A stretch of DNA of 64,000 nucleotides from Vandiemenella viatica (lineage: Eukaryota; Arthropoda; Insecta; Orthoptera; Morabidae). Location: assembly GCA_031002005.1 (NCBI GenBank), contig CM061919.1, forward strand, positions 36,731,088-36,795,087, read 5' to 3'. Position numbers and translations under genes: made by a program. The notes under the pieces were generated by a model. The model had not been told where the DNA came from and did no database searches. It worked only from the letters and a program-made list of their open reading frames with translations. Below, piece by piece: positions 21,856-34,372 of the stretch (its first letter is position 1; every line of letters begins with the position of its first letter).

Positions 21856-24591
21856 ATTCTTGATAATGATTTGAACATGCATCGTGTTAGTTTGCACATG
21901 GTTCCCCTGAGCGAAAAGAAATGAGTGTGACCTTGTGCAGGGACTTGATTGAAAAGGCTGATGCAGTCGACAGCTTCCTGGTGCTTTCTTTACAACGCTC
22001 AGCTGAAACGGCAGTCTGCTAAATGAAAGTAAAAAACCAACACCAACAAAAAAAAATATTTCGCTTGGGCAGAAGTGAGGTAAAGTAACATTGTAGGAGT
22101 ATTTTGATTACCGTGGCTTGATTCATTATGAATTTATTCCTAAAGGGAAAACAGTCAGCACAGAATTGTAGACAGATGTTGTTGCTTAAGGGCGCGTCGA
22201 TGACGGGGTCATTAGCGCCCAAACAATATCCGTCTAAGCAATGTGGCTTAAAATTTATGTTATTACCCTCTGTATGGCCGACTGTATGGGGGTCGGCCAC
22301 ACAGACGGAAAATATAAATAAAATCTAAAATGTTGGCTGTAAAGGGGCCATTAAAATAAGAACTTCACAAACCATGTCTGGTTGGCTGTAAAGAGGCCAA
22401 CCAGATATAAAAGCTTACAACTAATAATACGACAAGAAAAGAAACTACGTACATGGTTGAGTGGCTGTAAAATGGCCACTCATCCTGCTCAATATTGTTG
22501 TTTTTGTGGCTTTAGGGCGTAGAAGGCAAAGTCATTAGCACCCTAACAATGACCAGCAATAATATGGCTAAAAATATACTAAAATACCATCTGCATGGTC
22601 GACTGTAAAGGGGTCGACCATACAGACAGCAAATAAAATAGATCATAAGATCTGACGTGGCTTCAAAGCGGCCACCAGGATTTAAGACAGTACAAATCTG
22701 GCTGGCTCCAAAGGGGCCAGACAGGTTCACAAGAGGATTAAAAACACTACATGTCTCCCTGGCTGTATAGTGGCCAGCAAGACATGAATTATATCAGTGA
22801 AAAAAAAGTAAAAACAATGCATGTGGATGGGTGGCTGTAAAGAGGCCACCCATCAGTCATCCTACCTGTTTAGTTTCACCCGCCCCGTTCGGGTGGGTCT
22901 TCGTCACTGTCTGCTGAGGAACGGGACCGGGCTCGTCCACCAGCATTTCAGATTCTTCTGGCTCCGAAGAGACAGACATCACTCAGCGAACTCATCAAAC
23001 ACCTCTTTGGTTTTCTTCTTCCTCGCACTCTTTCCCTTGTTTTCCCTACCAGGTAACCTGGGAGGGGACGAAGAGGGGGATTTCACAAACTGAGTCGGGT
23101 CCGTCTGCCTGAACTTCGGGCCCCGGACCTTCTGATCGCCTTCATTAGTATTGGTAGCAGAAGATGTTGCTACTCCTTTCACTGCACGTGGTGGAATTGG
23201 AGGTGCAGTGACTTTAACTGGTAATGCTGGTGGAACCTTCACTATTGCTGCTGGTGTGGTCGAGGGCGCAGACGTGTTGCTACCAACGTCCGCGGTCTTA
23301 GATGTTGCGACCTTAGCGGATTTTGAACCGCACTGCACTGACATGAGCACGTCGTGCTTGTGCTCATGTCTGCAACATTCGTCTGGGTAGCAACACTCTG
23401 TTCCTGACGGGAGTTGAAGCCATCTTAGCAAAGCTAGTTCCGAAAATAGGAGCGGCGAGCGTCTTGGCTCTCTTTGCTTCTACATAGGTATCCGCTCTTG
23501 GTCTTCAACTCCTGTATCTTGCGCTCTTCAAGATACACTTGACACTCCCTGCTCCAGGCGGGGTGTGAACCGGAGCAGTTGACACGAGCCTGTGGGAGCA
23601 CAACTGACACCGGCTCGTGTGCGTCCTTCCCGCAATTACCACAGGTTGGTTTTTCCTTTACATGACGCCGTCGTATGTCCGAACCGCTGACACTGGAAAC
23701 AGCGCATCGGGTCCGGGACATACAGACGTACGTTCAAATTAATGTACCCCACTTTGATGTTCTTTGGCAGTACTGGAGTGTCAAACGTCAGGACGAAGGT
23801 GGCAGTCTTCTCAAGACTGCCATTTATCCTCCGTGATATCTGACGCACCTTGACCACTTTTTGATCTTCCCACTCCTTAACGAGTTTCTTCGGTAGCTAT
23901 GTCAATAATATCCCTACAGGTGACAACGCCTTTGCTGCTGTTCAGGGATTTGTGGAGTTCGCATGTTCTCCTAGGCACACAACGTTCCACCGCCACGCCT
24001 TACTGGTGGTCGTTGAAGCATGGTAGGAGCTTACGGTGTTGGGAAACTTGCGGCGTTTACAAGTTTCCAGCTCGGGCACCGCGGGTTCGCCAAACCGTAC
24101 CTGGCACTTGCGTACCAGGCCCCTGCGGGGTTGTATACAGAGATCTTAAAACTGCTATGAGGATGCAATTCAACAAACATTACCTGAACAATGGGCAGGG
24201 AATGACTAATTCTTGTTGCATGATAATGTCCCCCATCACGTCTATCCATAACAGTGAAACAACACCTTGCCAAAAACAATACCAGTCTGGAACACTTTCC
24301 ATATTCTCCCGATCCTGCACCACTGGATTTTTACCTGCTTCCATGGCTTAAAATGACATTAAAGGGATGATGTTTGGCTGATTTGTCAGAAGTGATTGAA
24401 AATGTGTCGAAGCAGCTGAAAGAACTTTCAAAAACTGGCTTTCAGGAGTGTTTCCAACAATGGTATGAATTGTGGAATAATTGCGTAGAAGCAGGACGAG
24501 AATATTTTGAAGTAAAATAAGGTAAAAATGTTACACATACTTTCAATAAATTTTTACTAACCAATTATGGGAACTTTTTGATACTATCTCA
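21856..24591 (+). mobile_element. Repeat copy of mariner element 2, truncated by the gap
   Basis: Begins inside the transposase (ILDNDLNMHR) because the contig starts there, and is interrupted by the LINE at 22177-24130. It finishes with the right inverted repeat and TA at 24592-24593. The transposase C-terminus again reads to GREYFEVK. Treat it as the same locus as 12561-15317. Confidence 0.88.
22177..24130 (-). mobile_element. Repeat copy of I-clade LINE copy B
   Basis: Same 11-bp duplications (22166-22176, 24131-24141), same stem-loop array (about 22266-22860) and same ORF1 region. ORF1 is broken here by several one-base deletions (for example around 23335, 23400 and 23470) relative to the uninterrupted frame at 13574-14725. 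The first hairpin (GGCCGAC / GTCGGCC near 22277-22300) is perfect here but has one mismatch in the other copy. Confidence 0.88.
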
Positions 24592-24593
24592 TA

Positions 24594-24935
24594 TTTCACC
24601 TCCAGAATATTTTACCCAGAAAAAAAATCCACCATTCTATACGTAATTTCAGGATTACATGTCCTTGTGATATCCTTTGGGTCATTAATGCAGTGGTTTA
24701 CAGCTGCCTTCTGCATCCCATGCCAATGATCATTTCTAATTAGCCCATCTTTAGGAGCCATTTCAAACCCCAAAGGCAAGAGAGTACTGCAGACCTCTAT
24801 TCGCTCTTCTGCCGGCTCCTTTTATGAGGATGTTGGCAAGAACTGGCTATCTCCTTATACTGGGAATCATTTAGTCACCAGGGTCTCATCTGCGCAAACA
24901 GCGTGCATCACATGAAGGAGATATTGACGTTTGGT
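24594..24935 (-). mobile_element. Repeat copy of the RTE LINE 5' leader
   Basis: Collinear with 15320-15660, beginning directly after the TA that flanks the mariner right end. One extra A in a homopolymer is the main difference near the junction. Confidence 0.65.
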
Positions 24936-25564
24936 TGGAAGCAGTAAATATAGACCCTCTAGCCCTTACACCATGATTTATAGCTAATCTCTCAAATAAA
25001 CATATCTGTTTGGTTCCTAATCTACATATTTACTAGATAAACAGAAACAAAAACAATCAAATTTGGGCTTTCATTCCAATCCTAAGTGAGCAAACTTATT
25101 GTCTGACAATACACTGCATGAATGAAGTGTCTAAATTTAATAGTATCATTTCAGGACGTAGAGGAAGAAGCAGACTTATCTAGAAGAAAATTCATAGGTT
25201 TCAGCTACTTCTAAAATGCTTCAAATTTTTTAATCTGAAAATAAGAACAAAACATTTTGGATGAGTTGTTTCTTTTGCATTTCGTGCCATTTATTGTATT
25301 TTTTCAGACATACAACAACTCTGAAAGCCCAAAAAATTTTGAATAATTCTGTCACCCTGCTGATTTGTGTGTGTATTTTTTCTATCAAGCAATGGTTTCC
25401 CTTTCTTTACTTAAATATTAATTAGATGATGATGACAATGAACCTGCCATTAAGCACTGAAAAAAGATAGGATAGGGGAAAATAACAGATCACTTATAAC
25501 AGATGAAGGCAGGAGGGCAAAATGAACACAAGAAAAAACAAAACAAACACACTTCACAATATTT

Positions 25565-25862
25565 CGGTTGGTATATTAGTAATGCAAGAGGTGTGACATA
25601 TATAACTGTCACAAGGATGAATGGCCACAGGCAAACAGATTATACTGTCAAGCCTGACCATTCAGTCCATGCCAGCTCACATGATTGTAATGACCTTAAC
25701 ACCTGCTTTACGATTAGAGCTGTCAGACAATATTACCATGGGAACTGTCTGTCCTATCAACACATCCTAGACACCAGACATAGCCCTGGTCTCAACCTTC
25801 ACTACAACCCAACCTGTAAACATGTCACTTACAATTTTAGAGTCTATATTGCTAATCATTGA
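25565..25862 (+). pseudogene. Repeat copy of the Penelope-like GIY-YIG relic
   Basis: Same peptide as 16290-16590 (RMNGHRQTDYTVKPDHSVHA), unchanged over the open frame. Confidence 0.6.
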
Positions 25863-26525
25863 TTCATCGGTAAGCACATTACTTGAGAACATCTAGACTG
25901 ATTCAGCCATTTTTTTCTTAAATCTTTGTAATAGTCTGAATAATCTTTTTAGAAAAAGAAAAATTGGAAAAGTTGTCTGGAAAATTAGAAAAATTGTCCA
26001 GAAAATTAATAAAAAACTGAAAGTGCTTTTTTCTATGCACCAATATGGCTAATTTTTTAATGTTCATGTTAGTCTGAATTAGGTTTTTAGAGAAACAAAA
26101 ATGGGGAAAAGTGTGTGGAAAATTCAGTAAAAAAATTAAAGTGCTAAATGGTTTTTTTTTTTTTTTTTTTATGAACTCAAGGCCGTAACTTATGATTCAA
26201 ATGATGGATACGTGAGATTGTTTTTTTCTTATGCTCCTGGGATGGAAGTACGAGTAACTCAATTGAATGTTTTCTATTGAAAAAAAACTGGAAGATCTGG
26301 AGAAAAATTTAAAAAATGCATTCCAGCCTAATATAAAAGTACCATTGGTTTCTGTGTTACTTTGCGATCTGTCAAACACATGTAGTTATTTTATTTCTAT
26401 TCCACTGACATTAATCGAGGGTATGTGCTTGGTGATATCAAACAAGGTATTAGCACAATTAGGCACAACAGTACACAATTGTTTGTGTGCAAGACACATT
26501 TAAACAAGGGTTGAAATGCAAATAA

Positions 26526-26900
26526 CAAAATGACTGATGCATTGAGAGGATTAATTCAAAGAAACGTTCCGCTGTTGAATTGGCAACAAAAATATGCATG
26601 TAACATGCAAATGAAAGTTGTGAATGATGGAACTAATGGGATTTTACTTTTGGATGCTCCCAACGGAACTGGAAAAAAGTTTTTTATCTCATTTATTTTG
26701 GCAATGATTCACCTGCAGAATGAAATTGCACTTGCACTTCATTAGGATTTGCAGCTACAGTGTTGGAAGGTGGTCAAACAATTCATTTAGCATTCAAGTT
26801 GCCATTGAATATGCAAATCAATGAAACTCCAACATGAACCTTTCGAAGAACTGTGATGGCCAAAGTTTAGCACCAATATACATTGATCATTTTGTGTATT
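26526..26900 (+). pseudogene. Repeat copy of the Helitron helicase fragment, frame intact at Walker A
   Basis: Here DAPNGTGKK is followed in frame by FFISFILAMIHLQNEIALAL and then a TAG, one base-pair indel away from the copy at 17250. The in-frame version agrees with the family and suggests that the extra A at about 17400 in the other contig is a read error. Confidence 0.75.
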
Positions 26901-29148
26901 AATTACAGGAGTTGGAGGGGAAGCAAAGGAGGTCAACCAGATTTGTTTGTGGATGATATCACACAATCAGTAACAATTTTATAACAAAAAGCTAGGTTGG
27001 GATTTTCTGAGAGGTAGGATGTGGATGAAAAGTGCTGGGAATGTATATGGTAATATATTGGTGATAATTCTAGGATGGGTATTGGTAGATAAATAAAGAG
27101 TAGTACATGGAAGTGAAGAGACGACTATGACCATATGCTGGCATTTGATCTCAGACATAAGGGACAAGGAAATGCATATTACTTAGGCTTTAGACTTTTT
27201 GATCAAAGTTTTTTATTATACAATAATTAATTTTAAAAAGTTTGTAGGAGACGAGTGGCAGTAACAAAAACCATAGATGGCACACACTCATATATCTGTG
27301 GTCTAAATCTGTTATTTTATGTACCTTTAGTCATTTTATTTATATGTAACAAATTCAGGTGGCAAGGTTAAATGAGCTTCATTTTTCTCTGGTATAAACA
27401 AGAAGTCACCGGAAATACTGAATGGTCTTGTAGCTTAGTAGTAAATTTGCAATTCCATGTTCCATGCTGAACACCCACACAGTCAAATATTTTTATTGCT
27501 TTTGCTTTGTTCATAAGAGTACACTATAAAGCTACATGGATCAGCATCTAGCGAAACAGAGGTGGAATCATCAACACAAAATACCAACAAATTAACTTTG
27601 CCGTGAACACATGTGATGATCATATGGTTATATTATGGACTATTATATAGTATGTAAGTATATTAATATGCATACTCCTTGTGATTGGGTTACATTCGTG
27701 ATCCTTTTGTTTTGAGATGTTGTTGGTTGCCAGGAGTGACATGTCTAAAGCCTATATGGTAGAGGCATTATATTAAGTTCGTAAGTTGAATATGCGGATT
27801 GAGAAATATTAATATGAGAAGTCCGATTTAAAGATTAACGGTCATATTATCAACTGGTGTTGGTGGAAGTTGTTAAACCATTAACAGAATAAATAAAAGT
27901 TTTACCAGTACAATTAATGACTTATGCATCGGTTCATAGGTAGATGCTAGCTATATAAAAAATATAAGATAAATGTGAAAAGTGGAAACTACATACATAA
28001 GTAAGCAAGAATAAATCACCACACACAGTAATCACCACACAAGAATAAATCACCCCCCCCCCCCTCTATTTCTCTTGCCTCAAACTACAATGAATGGAGG
28101 GCTTATTTTTGCTATCTTCTTTTAAAAAAAGAGAAAATTTATAAGAATTATTTAATGATAATTGATCAATCTATGTTTCTTAAATGTGCTAATTTGTTAT
28201 GGCCAGTCTGTAAAACCAAGACAGTTCAGGTTAACTTTTCACCTTCTGCAGTTATATATTTTATTTCTCTGTTTATATGGAAAGGACAGATGAAATACAC
28301 CCAACATTCAACAAAGTTGAAGGGAGGAGGGCAGCAACAACACATAACAACACACAAACAAAGAAAATACAATAGAATATAAATAGAACACAATGTATGA
28401 TTTTGAGTGGCTGCGTCGAATGTAAGTCTTGCGCAAGCCCAGCCACTTACACTTGAAGAAGGGTTTTAGCACGAAATATTATATTTTCTTTGTTTGTGTG
28501 TTGTTTTGTGATGTTGCTGCCCTCCTCCCTTCAACTTTGGTGATTGTTGTGTATTTCATCTGTCCTTTCCATATAAATATTGCCTCGCAGCATTTCTTTC
28601 CTTTCATTGTTACATATATTATTTCTCTGTTTAATACAGTTTACAAATTCTGTGAATTTAAATTTGTTCTCAGAGAATAGTTTTTGTTAATTATTGTCAC
28701 TGCAGGACTGAGATAGGGTGCTGACAATCAATTATTGAGGGAGCAAACTATATGAGAAGCAATATGAACATGTAATCTTTCAACCTTGTATATGACAGAA
28801 ATGATTAAGGTTACAAACCAAAATATTGTGAAGCATGTTTGTTTTTTGTGTTTGTCTGGCCCTATTGCTGTCATCTGTGGTAAGTGACAGGTGATTTTCC
28901 CAATCCTATCTTATTTTCAGTTCTTAACAGCTGCTTTACTGTCACCATTATAGATTTTTTTAAATGTAATACAGGTTAGTGAAAAATGATCAGTATATGA
29001 AATCGTGAACTTTTTGTCTGTAATTTCAAGAATCATTAAAAATGATGTAACAATGCTTTCCCAACCTCACTCCATGGGAGAAGATTTGTGCAAACTGACA
29101 GCTGATTAAACTCTGTAAAATCAAACTACTGATAAATTTGCAACTTAC

Positions 29149-29419
29149 AGATGTCCACCCTGGTGCAGACTGTCAGATAAGGCCCTTCTCAACGTGTTAT
29201 CACGGTCAAAGACGCCCCAGGTCGCCTGCATTGCTGAATCGAGTAGGCAGTCACCGGCAGAGCGATTCCAAAGTGCATACAGGCGGGATCCTAACCTCAC
29301 TGTCACTTCCAGTGACCAGTTGAGGGCTGCTGGCTCTGACTCTAGCTGCTGCTGTGCATCTCGGTCCAGAAGCTCATCAAAGAGCTGCTCCTGTACTGAC
29401 TGCGGCAAGTCTTCTACCT
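29149..29419 (-). CDS. trbd: Trabid (ZRANB1) OTU catalytic exon, right-contig copy
   Basis: Identical protein to 19858-20128, including the catalytic Cys in GDCLLDS (codon 29247-29249) and the same splice sites. One synonymous difference lies in the Ala codon before GDC (GCC here, GCT in the left copy). This copy is in the same contig as the upstream exon at 37712-37911, 8.3 kb away, so it is the better one for a gene model. Confidence 0.92.
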
Positions 29420-30148
29420 CTATCAGAAATGATAGTCAGTTAAAACCAACAATAAGATCTGAATACAAAATTCACACAGAAATTCCACAGAAAAACACTA
29501 GAATTCAGGAACAGTTAAATTAGATATTCAAACCAATTAATTATTCAGGTACTCTAATAACACACAGACAATATTACATCCCCCTTGCAATGTTTCTTTC
29601 CATATTTTATTTCTTCAAATGGTGTTACCTTTACAAAGTTAACTTCCATCACTACATTGATCGCACACATAATTGGAACTTTTCACTATGGCCATGGAGT
29701 ATGAAGCGAATACTGAAGTTGAAACTAATGTTAAAATTTTGGAGCAAATGTTGTTCTAACTTTTCACCCTACAACACATAAAACTTTAAGCAAGTGGTCC
29801 ACAAATGGTGGCATCATAAAATACATAATAAAAGCAGTACTAAGCAATAACATGTGTAAAGTGTGTCAACTGAGCAAAGAATTATTTTTGGGATTAAAGT
29901 CACATTCACTGCAGCAATCAAATTCTTTTAAATTTGTTTTCCTGTGCAATTGTGTAATTTACAAATTATATATAAAATTAACAGCTTAATTTTAGATTTC
30001 TAATGATATTTCAAAAATGTTTATGACACCACCATATTTCACAAGATAGCTATAATATATTTTGAAACTCACTACAACATATCACATATAAACATGAATC
30101 TTTTCATTGTGACATTATAACATAACAGCTTTCTATGCATGCATAAAA

Positions 30149-32299
30149 CTTAAAACTAATATCGCACCATACAGGAAAGCAGATTAAGTAATGTAAATAG
30201 ATGGGAATAAACAGAGCAAGAATGATATAACATAATAATAACTGTAAAGAAGGTCTAATAATCATTGTTATAAAAACATCTTAAATGCAAGATATTAAAC
30301 ATTTTAAATGCGGCAATAGAAGAGTTCATTTTAATTGTAAGAAATACAAGTAAAATGAATTACGTTTGGAAAAGTGGAAATAAGATGGTAAAAGTAGAGA
30401 ACAGAAAGAACTAATAGCATTTTTAAAGGAAAAGTAAAAGAATTTGACATATATTAACGATGTTCTACAGCAACAGTAGAACAAGACAGAAAAGAAACAA
30501 GCATAATTTTCTTAATAGATCACAAAATGGAACCATATAAAATGTAAATACAACAAGGTAGCTCAAAGAATAAAATGAGTAGATTAGAAAATTCGGGAAA
30601 TAAATGGTTTAATTGAAATTTAGATCAGAAGGGTACAGAGCAATAAAGTAGTCCCTTCAATAACAAACAAATCCATTTCGTACCAAAATAAACCCTTAAT
30701 TGAATTAGGGATATTTGATAAGGTGCAATCAACATTTTTTTCACATTTGTCTTTTCTGGCATTTTTTGTTCCTTGAGGATAGATCTATCTTTCTTTTGAA
30801 AAACAATAGTCGGACATGTTGAGGTAACATATTTCAAATGAAAAAAATTAAATATAAATCTAAACAAAAATGTCTAATATGACTTCTGGATTGGTTTTTT
30901 TTGTTAGTTTTCCGAAAGTTTACATTTAGTCACATATGCCCTTTCAAAAAACACTGATTCAGTTCAGTAAAGTGTTGAAAATTAGAATACATAGTACGGG
31001 GAAAAACATTCCAACTAACTGATTTTAAGAATATAAAACATAGGTTCATTTGTTAAATGGCTTGATATAAGGTCCTTGTTAATTGTTTATATTTCATGTG
31101 CAGTATAATAGGAATAAACCATTATAATCCATAATACTGAAATAAAATAAGTAAAACAGAGAGAAATAAAGTAGAAGTAAAAGTACTAACCAATACTAAT
31201 AATTATGAAAAAATTTAAAATGAAGGCTATGATGTGCCGACTTATGGGCCCAATTATGGCAGGTGTACGGAAAAAGCATTAAGAAAGAAAATGTTTCTAA
31301 GATTTATATCTATTGATTGGTTAAGTTTCAAAGCAATCAATAAAAGTTAAATTTTCATAGCATATCCTAACAGGTTGCCATAGTGACAAAGATACACTGG
31401 CAAAATCAAAGTAAAAGAAGCAAGAATTAAATGAACAAGTTAGAAGTTAGAAGTGTTAAAATACTTAAAATAATTTATAAAGTAACTTATTAAAGTTAGG
31501 AAGTTTAAAACTTTTGGTTAAAAGGATGGCTAAGAAATACAGATACACATTTGGACTCGTTTCAAGGAGAATCAACAGAAGTGATTGCTTCATGTGGCTC
31601 TAGGCCAGTATATCTTTGAATTTTGAGGCAATAGGTTGTCTTGGTATGTTCGAGTGAGTGAGCGTGGAGGAATTCATGATGGCTAGGCTGAGGAGACACT
31701 GACCTTAGCACCTTTTGGTACTTGTTGGAACATGTGGTAGTCACCCTCATGAATCCTGGAGATTTTCAGTAAACAGAATGTGAAGTGACTGTTTTAGAGA
31801 ACATTTTAGTGAATTTATAAGACAAGAAGCTAGATTAAATATGTTTTGGTGAAACTAGCAACTTTTCAGTTTTGTCAAGGACTGGGGCTGATACAGCAGT
31901 GAAACTTTGTAGCTAATACCAGAAATGTGAACTTAAAAAGAAGAATATATGCAATTTCAAAAGGACTTATATATTCAATTTTATATCTAATAATTATGTG
32001 CCAACTCTCTAGTTTCTTGTTTGTAGCTATTCCCTTGCAATGGGTGGTGACCAAAATAAAATTATACTGAACAGATTCTCAAAAGTAAGGTGAACTTGTA
32101 TACATGGTATCAGCTACAAAACCCCACGCATGGTCAGAGTTAGAGGTCAAACCATATTTGCATATCAACCCTGAACAAGCATCTTATCGTCTCCAACATT
32201 AGTAGCATTTTTTCCTTTGTCGGTAGAACAATAATTCTTTTAAAAAATACACTATTTGAAGTAAAAGAATCTCAGAGACCAATGCTTTCATTACCACCA
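30149..32299. other. Trabid intron, no feature recognised
   Basis: Very AT-rich single-copy-looking sequence. Open frames (for example 30625-30867 and 31562-31750, minus) resemble nothing known and lack support. Confidence 0.5.
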
Positions 32300-33790
32300 G
32301 TAAATAATGTTATGGAATAGGGACCAACCAACTAGCTGTTGCCACAGCTTGCTTCCATTATTATTAACAACCAGGGCACACAGGACCCATACTATCTTAG
32401 ACTTCTCTATCGTTTCTTACATCGTTTCCTCTATTACTATGTCCCTAATTATTATTTTCCTTATCCTGCCCATCCTTTTAATACTTAATGTGCTTCTTAG
32501 AAATTTCAACTGCTTGAATCTTAATCATATTCTGCTTCTTCAATGTCCACGTTTTGTCACCATACATGAAAATAGCAAACTTAGTATGTATGATAGGTTA
32601 CTCCCTTACTTTTCTGTTACCCTGTTCCATATCAGGCACATAAATACTTCTTAAAAATGTTTCTGCCGGGCTCCTTCTTTAACTTATCTAATCATTGTTC
32701 CATCCACTTTCCTCCACAACACTTCCCACGCATTCACCTTCTTCAGCTGTTCTCCCATCACAATTCCTTTGATTATCCTGTCCTCCTTTCAAGTTGTGAC
32801 CATATACTCTCTTCTCTTTGCATTAAATTTCATATCATATTCCCCCACATACTCTGCACATACATCCAACTGCCACTGAACTTCCCCTTCACCACTCCAC
32901 AATATCACCAGATCATCTGTGGAAGCCATTGCCTTTAAGTTTCCTCTCTTATCTTCACTGCCACCTCCTCCATTATATTATACATAAGTAAACTGAAAAT
33001 TAGTGGCGACAAGTCACTTCCTTGTTTTAGCCTGTTTATTTGTCCAGCTACTTGTTTCTTCTCCCCCTATTTTAACATTATTTCCCTGGTATAATTCTGT
33101 TACTTCACTGAACTCCTCTTTTTTTCCATGGCTTTTCATACCATCATGTGCAATGCATGAAATCATATATGTTCCCAGTATCAAGGATTACCAACTGTAG
33201 ATCCTTTCCATGCTCCGTGCTTTTCCTACAGCTATTTCACCACAAATATCTAGTGTACTGTTAACCTTCTTATTCTGAAGCTACCCTGCTCTTCTCTTAG
33301 CTTTTCTTTAACTATCTTGCATATTATTTTTTCCAGGATCTTATAGTGAACTTTGGAAAAGTGGAACATCAGTGTGACTCCTTTATTCTTGAACACTTTC
33401 CCACTTCTCTTTGAAGATGGGTATCATTTCTCCCGTCTTCCAACCACCCAGTGTTGACCTCTCCTACCAGCATTATCATCACGTAGTATAATGACTTCCA
33501 TTACCCAGAACTGCTTCCATTTGCTCCCATGTTAGTTTTTTTCTTTCTTTCTTATCTCTCCTTCTTGCCGTTGTCATGTTTCTCTGCAGAACTCTCGCTT
33601 CCTATGTCCAATTTTTGTTTTCTGAAGGTTCCAAATACTCTTTGAACATCATTTTTTTTTGTTTCCCCATATTGTTTCTTTCCATTTCAACTCAAATCCA
33701 TTATCTTTCTTTTTAAAATTTTATATAGTACTTTCCTATTAACCTTACTTGCTTCTTCCATGCATGCAGGGAAAAAAATTCTTGAGCATT
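32300..33790 (-). pseudogene. RTE-type LINE reverse-transcriptase relic
   Basis: Minus-strand peptides in RTE order but many frames. From about 33640 down: a linker-like region; a WKTGEMIPIFK-like block (about 33430); YKILEKIICKIVKEKLREEQ-like sequence (about 33340); VTELYQGNNVKIGGEETSSW (about 33090); EDKRGNLKAM followed by TDDLVILW (about 32930, equivalent to YADD but mutated to TDD); and EYVGEYDMKFNAKRREYMVT (about 32830). Near 32420 there are remnants of the KIRWVLC-type tail. It may be the 3' half of an RTE copy, but I cannot show that it belongs to the nested RTE at 1245-15660. Confidence 0.65.
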
Positions 33791-34358
33791 GTATTGGCCC
33801 TACAACCCTTAGGATCGGAACAGTGTCTTCATTTGCACAGCTATTCAGCCACTGTTGTTTTTACAGCTCTTTTATTAGTAGGCAATCAGCATGTACAATT
33901 TTTAACCCTTGATTTCTTATAAACGAAGACCTGCCAGGATAAATGGCAATAAAGTGAGTTATCCAAGATGTCATACTATTCATCCAGACTTCTCAAACCA
34001 ACCAAATTTACATGGCAGGTGCATTAACAAAACTTGAGATTAAGAACAGATTTTAACTTAACCATACTGGACTGATGAGGTACAATGGCAACAGGTTCGG
34101 GTATTGTCCTTGTATACCTGGCATCACGACTGCCACTTTTAGGCATTTTCCACAACCTTTTTCAACCATACAACAAGTAAAATGTCAAATATAATGCAAA
34201 AGACCACCAAAAGTGAGTTATACATTGAATTCTCTTAATGTTTACTGACCAAATGAATAATAATGTCAGAAAGCTGCTAATGGAGTAAACAATAAAAAAA
34301 GAAAGACTAATAATATCATGCTACTGCTCACTGTTAATTTATTTTTTGTTATGTTTAA
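33791..34358. other. No gene recognised
   Basis: AT-rich intron-like DNA. Confidence 0.45.
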
Positions 34359-34372
34359 TTAAATTAGAATTA

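Larger units (their letters stand above)
21856..30148. other. Second copy of the 12561-20855 block (contig or haplotype overlap)
   Basis: Collinear with 12561-20855 from first to last base. It starts mid-way in the mariner 2 transposase and ends where the left contig ends. Differences are single-base indels, homopolymer lengths and scattered SNPs, with more indels in the first ~2.4 kb than later. It contains part of mariner 2, LINE copy B, the RTE leader, the Penelope/Helitron/CR1 relics, the foldback and the Trabid exon. Sequence unique to the right contig starts at 30149. Confidence 0.93.

Noticed and set aside
20757..21924. Long open frames of 350-380 codons spanning the gap, both strands
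   Set aside because: They consist of unknown residues from the N run; no information.
12561..30148. Recent segmental tandem duplication including a Trabid exon
   Set aside because: Both copies end exactly at a placeholder gap and differ like read errors or alleles; an assembly overlap explains it better.
32307..33200. Plus-strand hydrophobic frames resembling membrane proteins
   Set aside because: Antisense of the RTE-type reverse-transcriptase relic; pyrimidine-rich antisense gives Leu/Phe/Ser-rich peptides.
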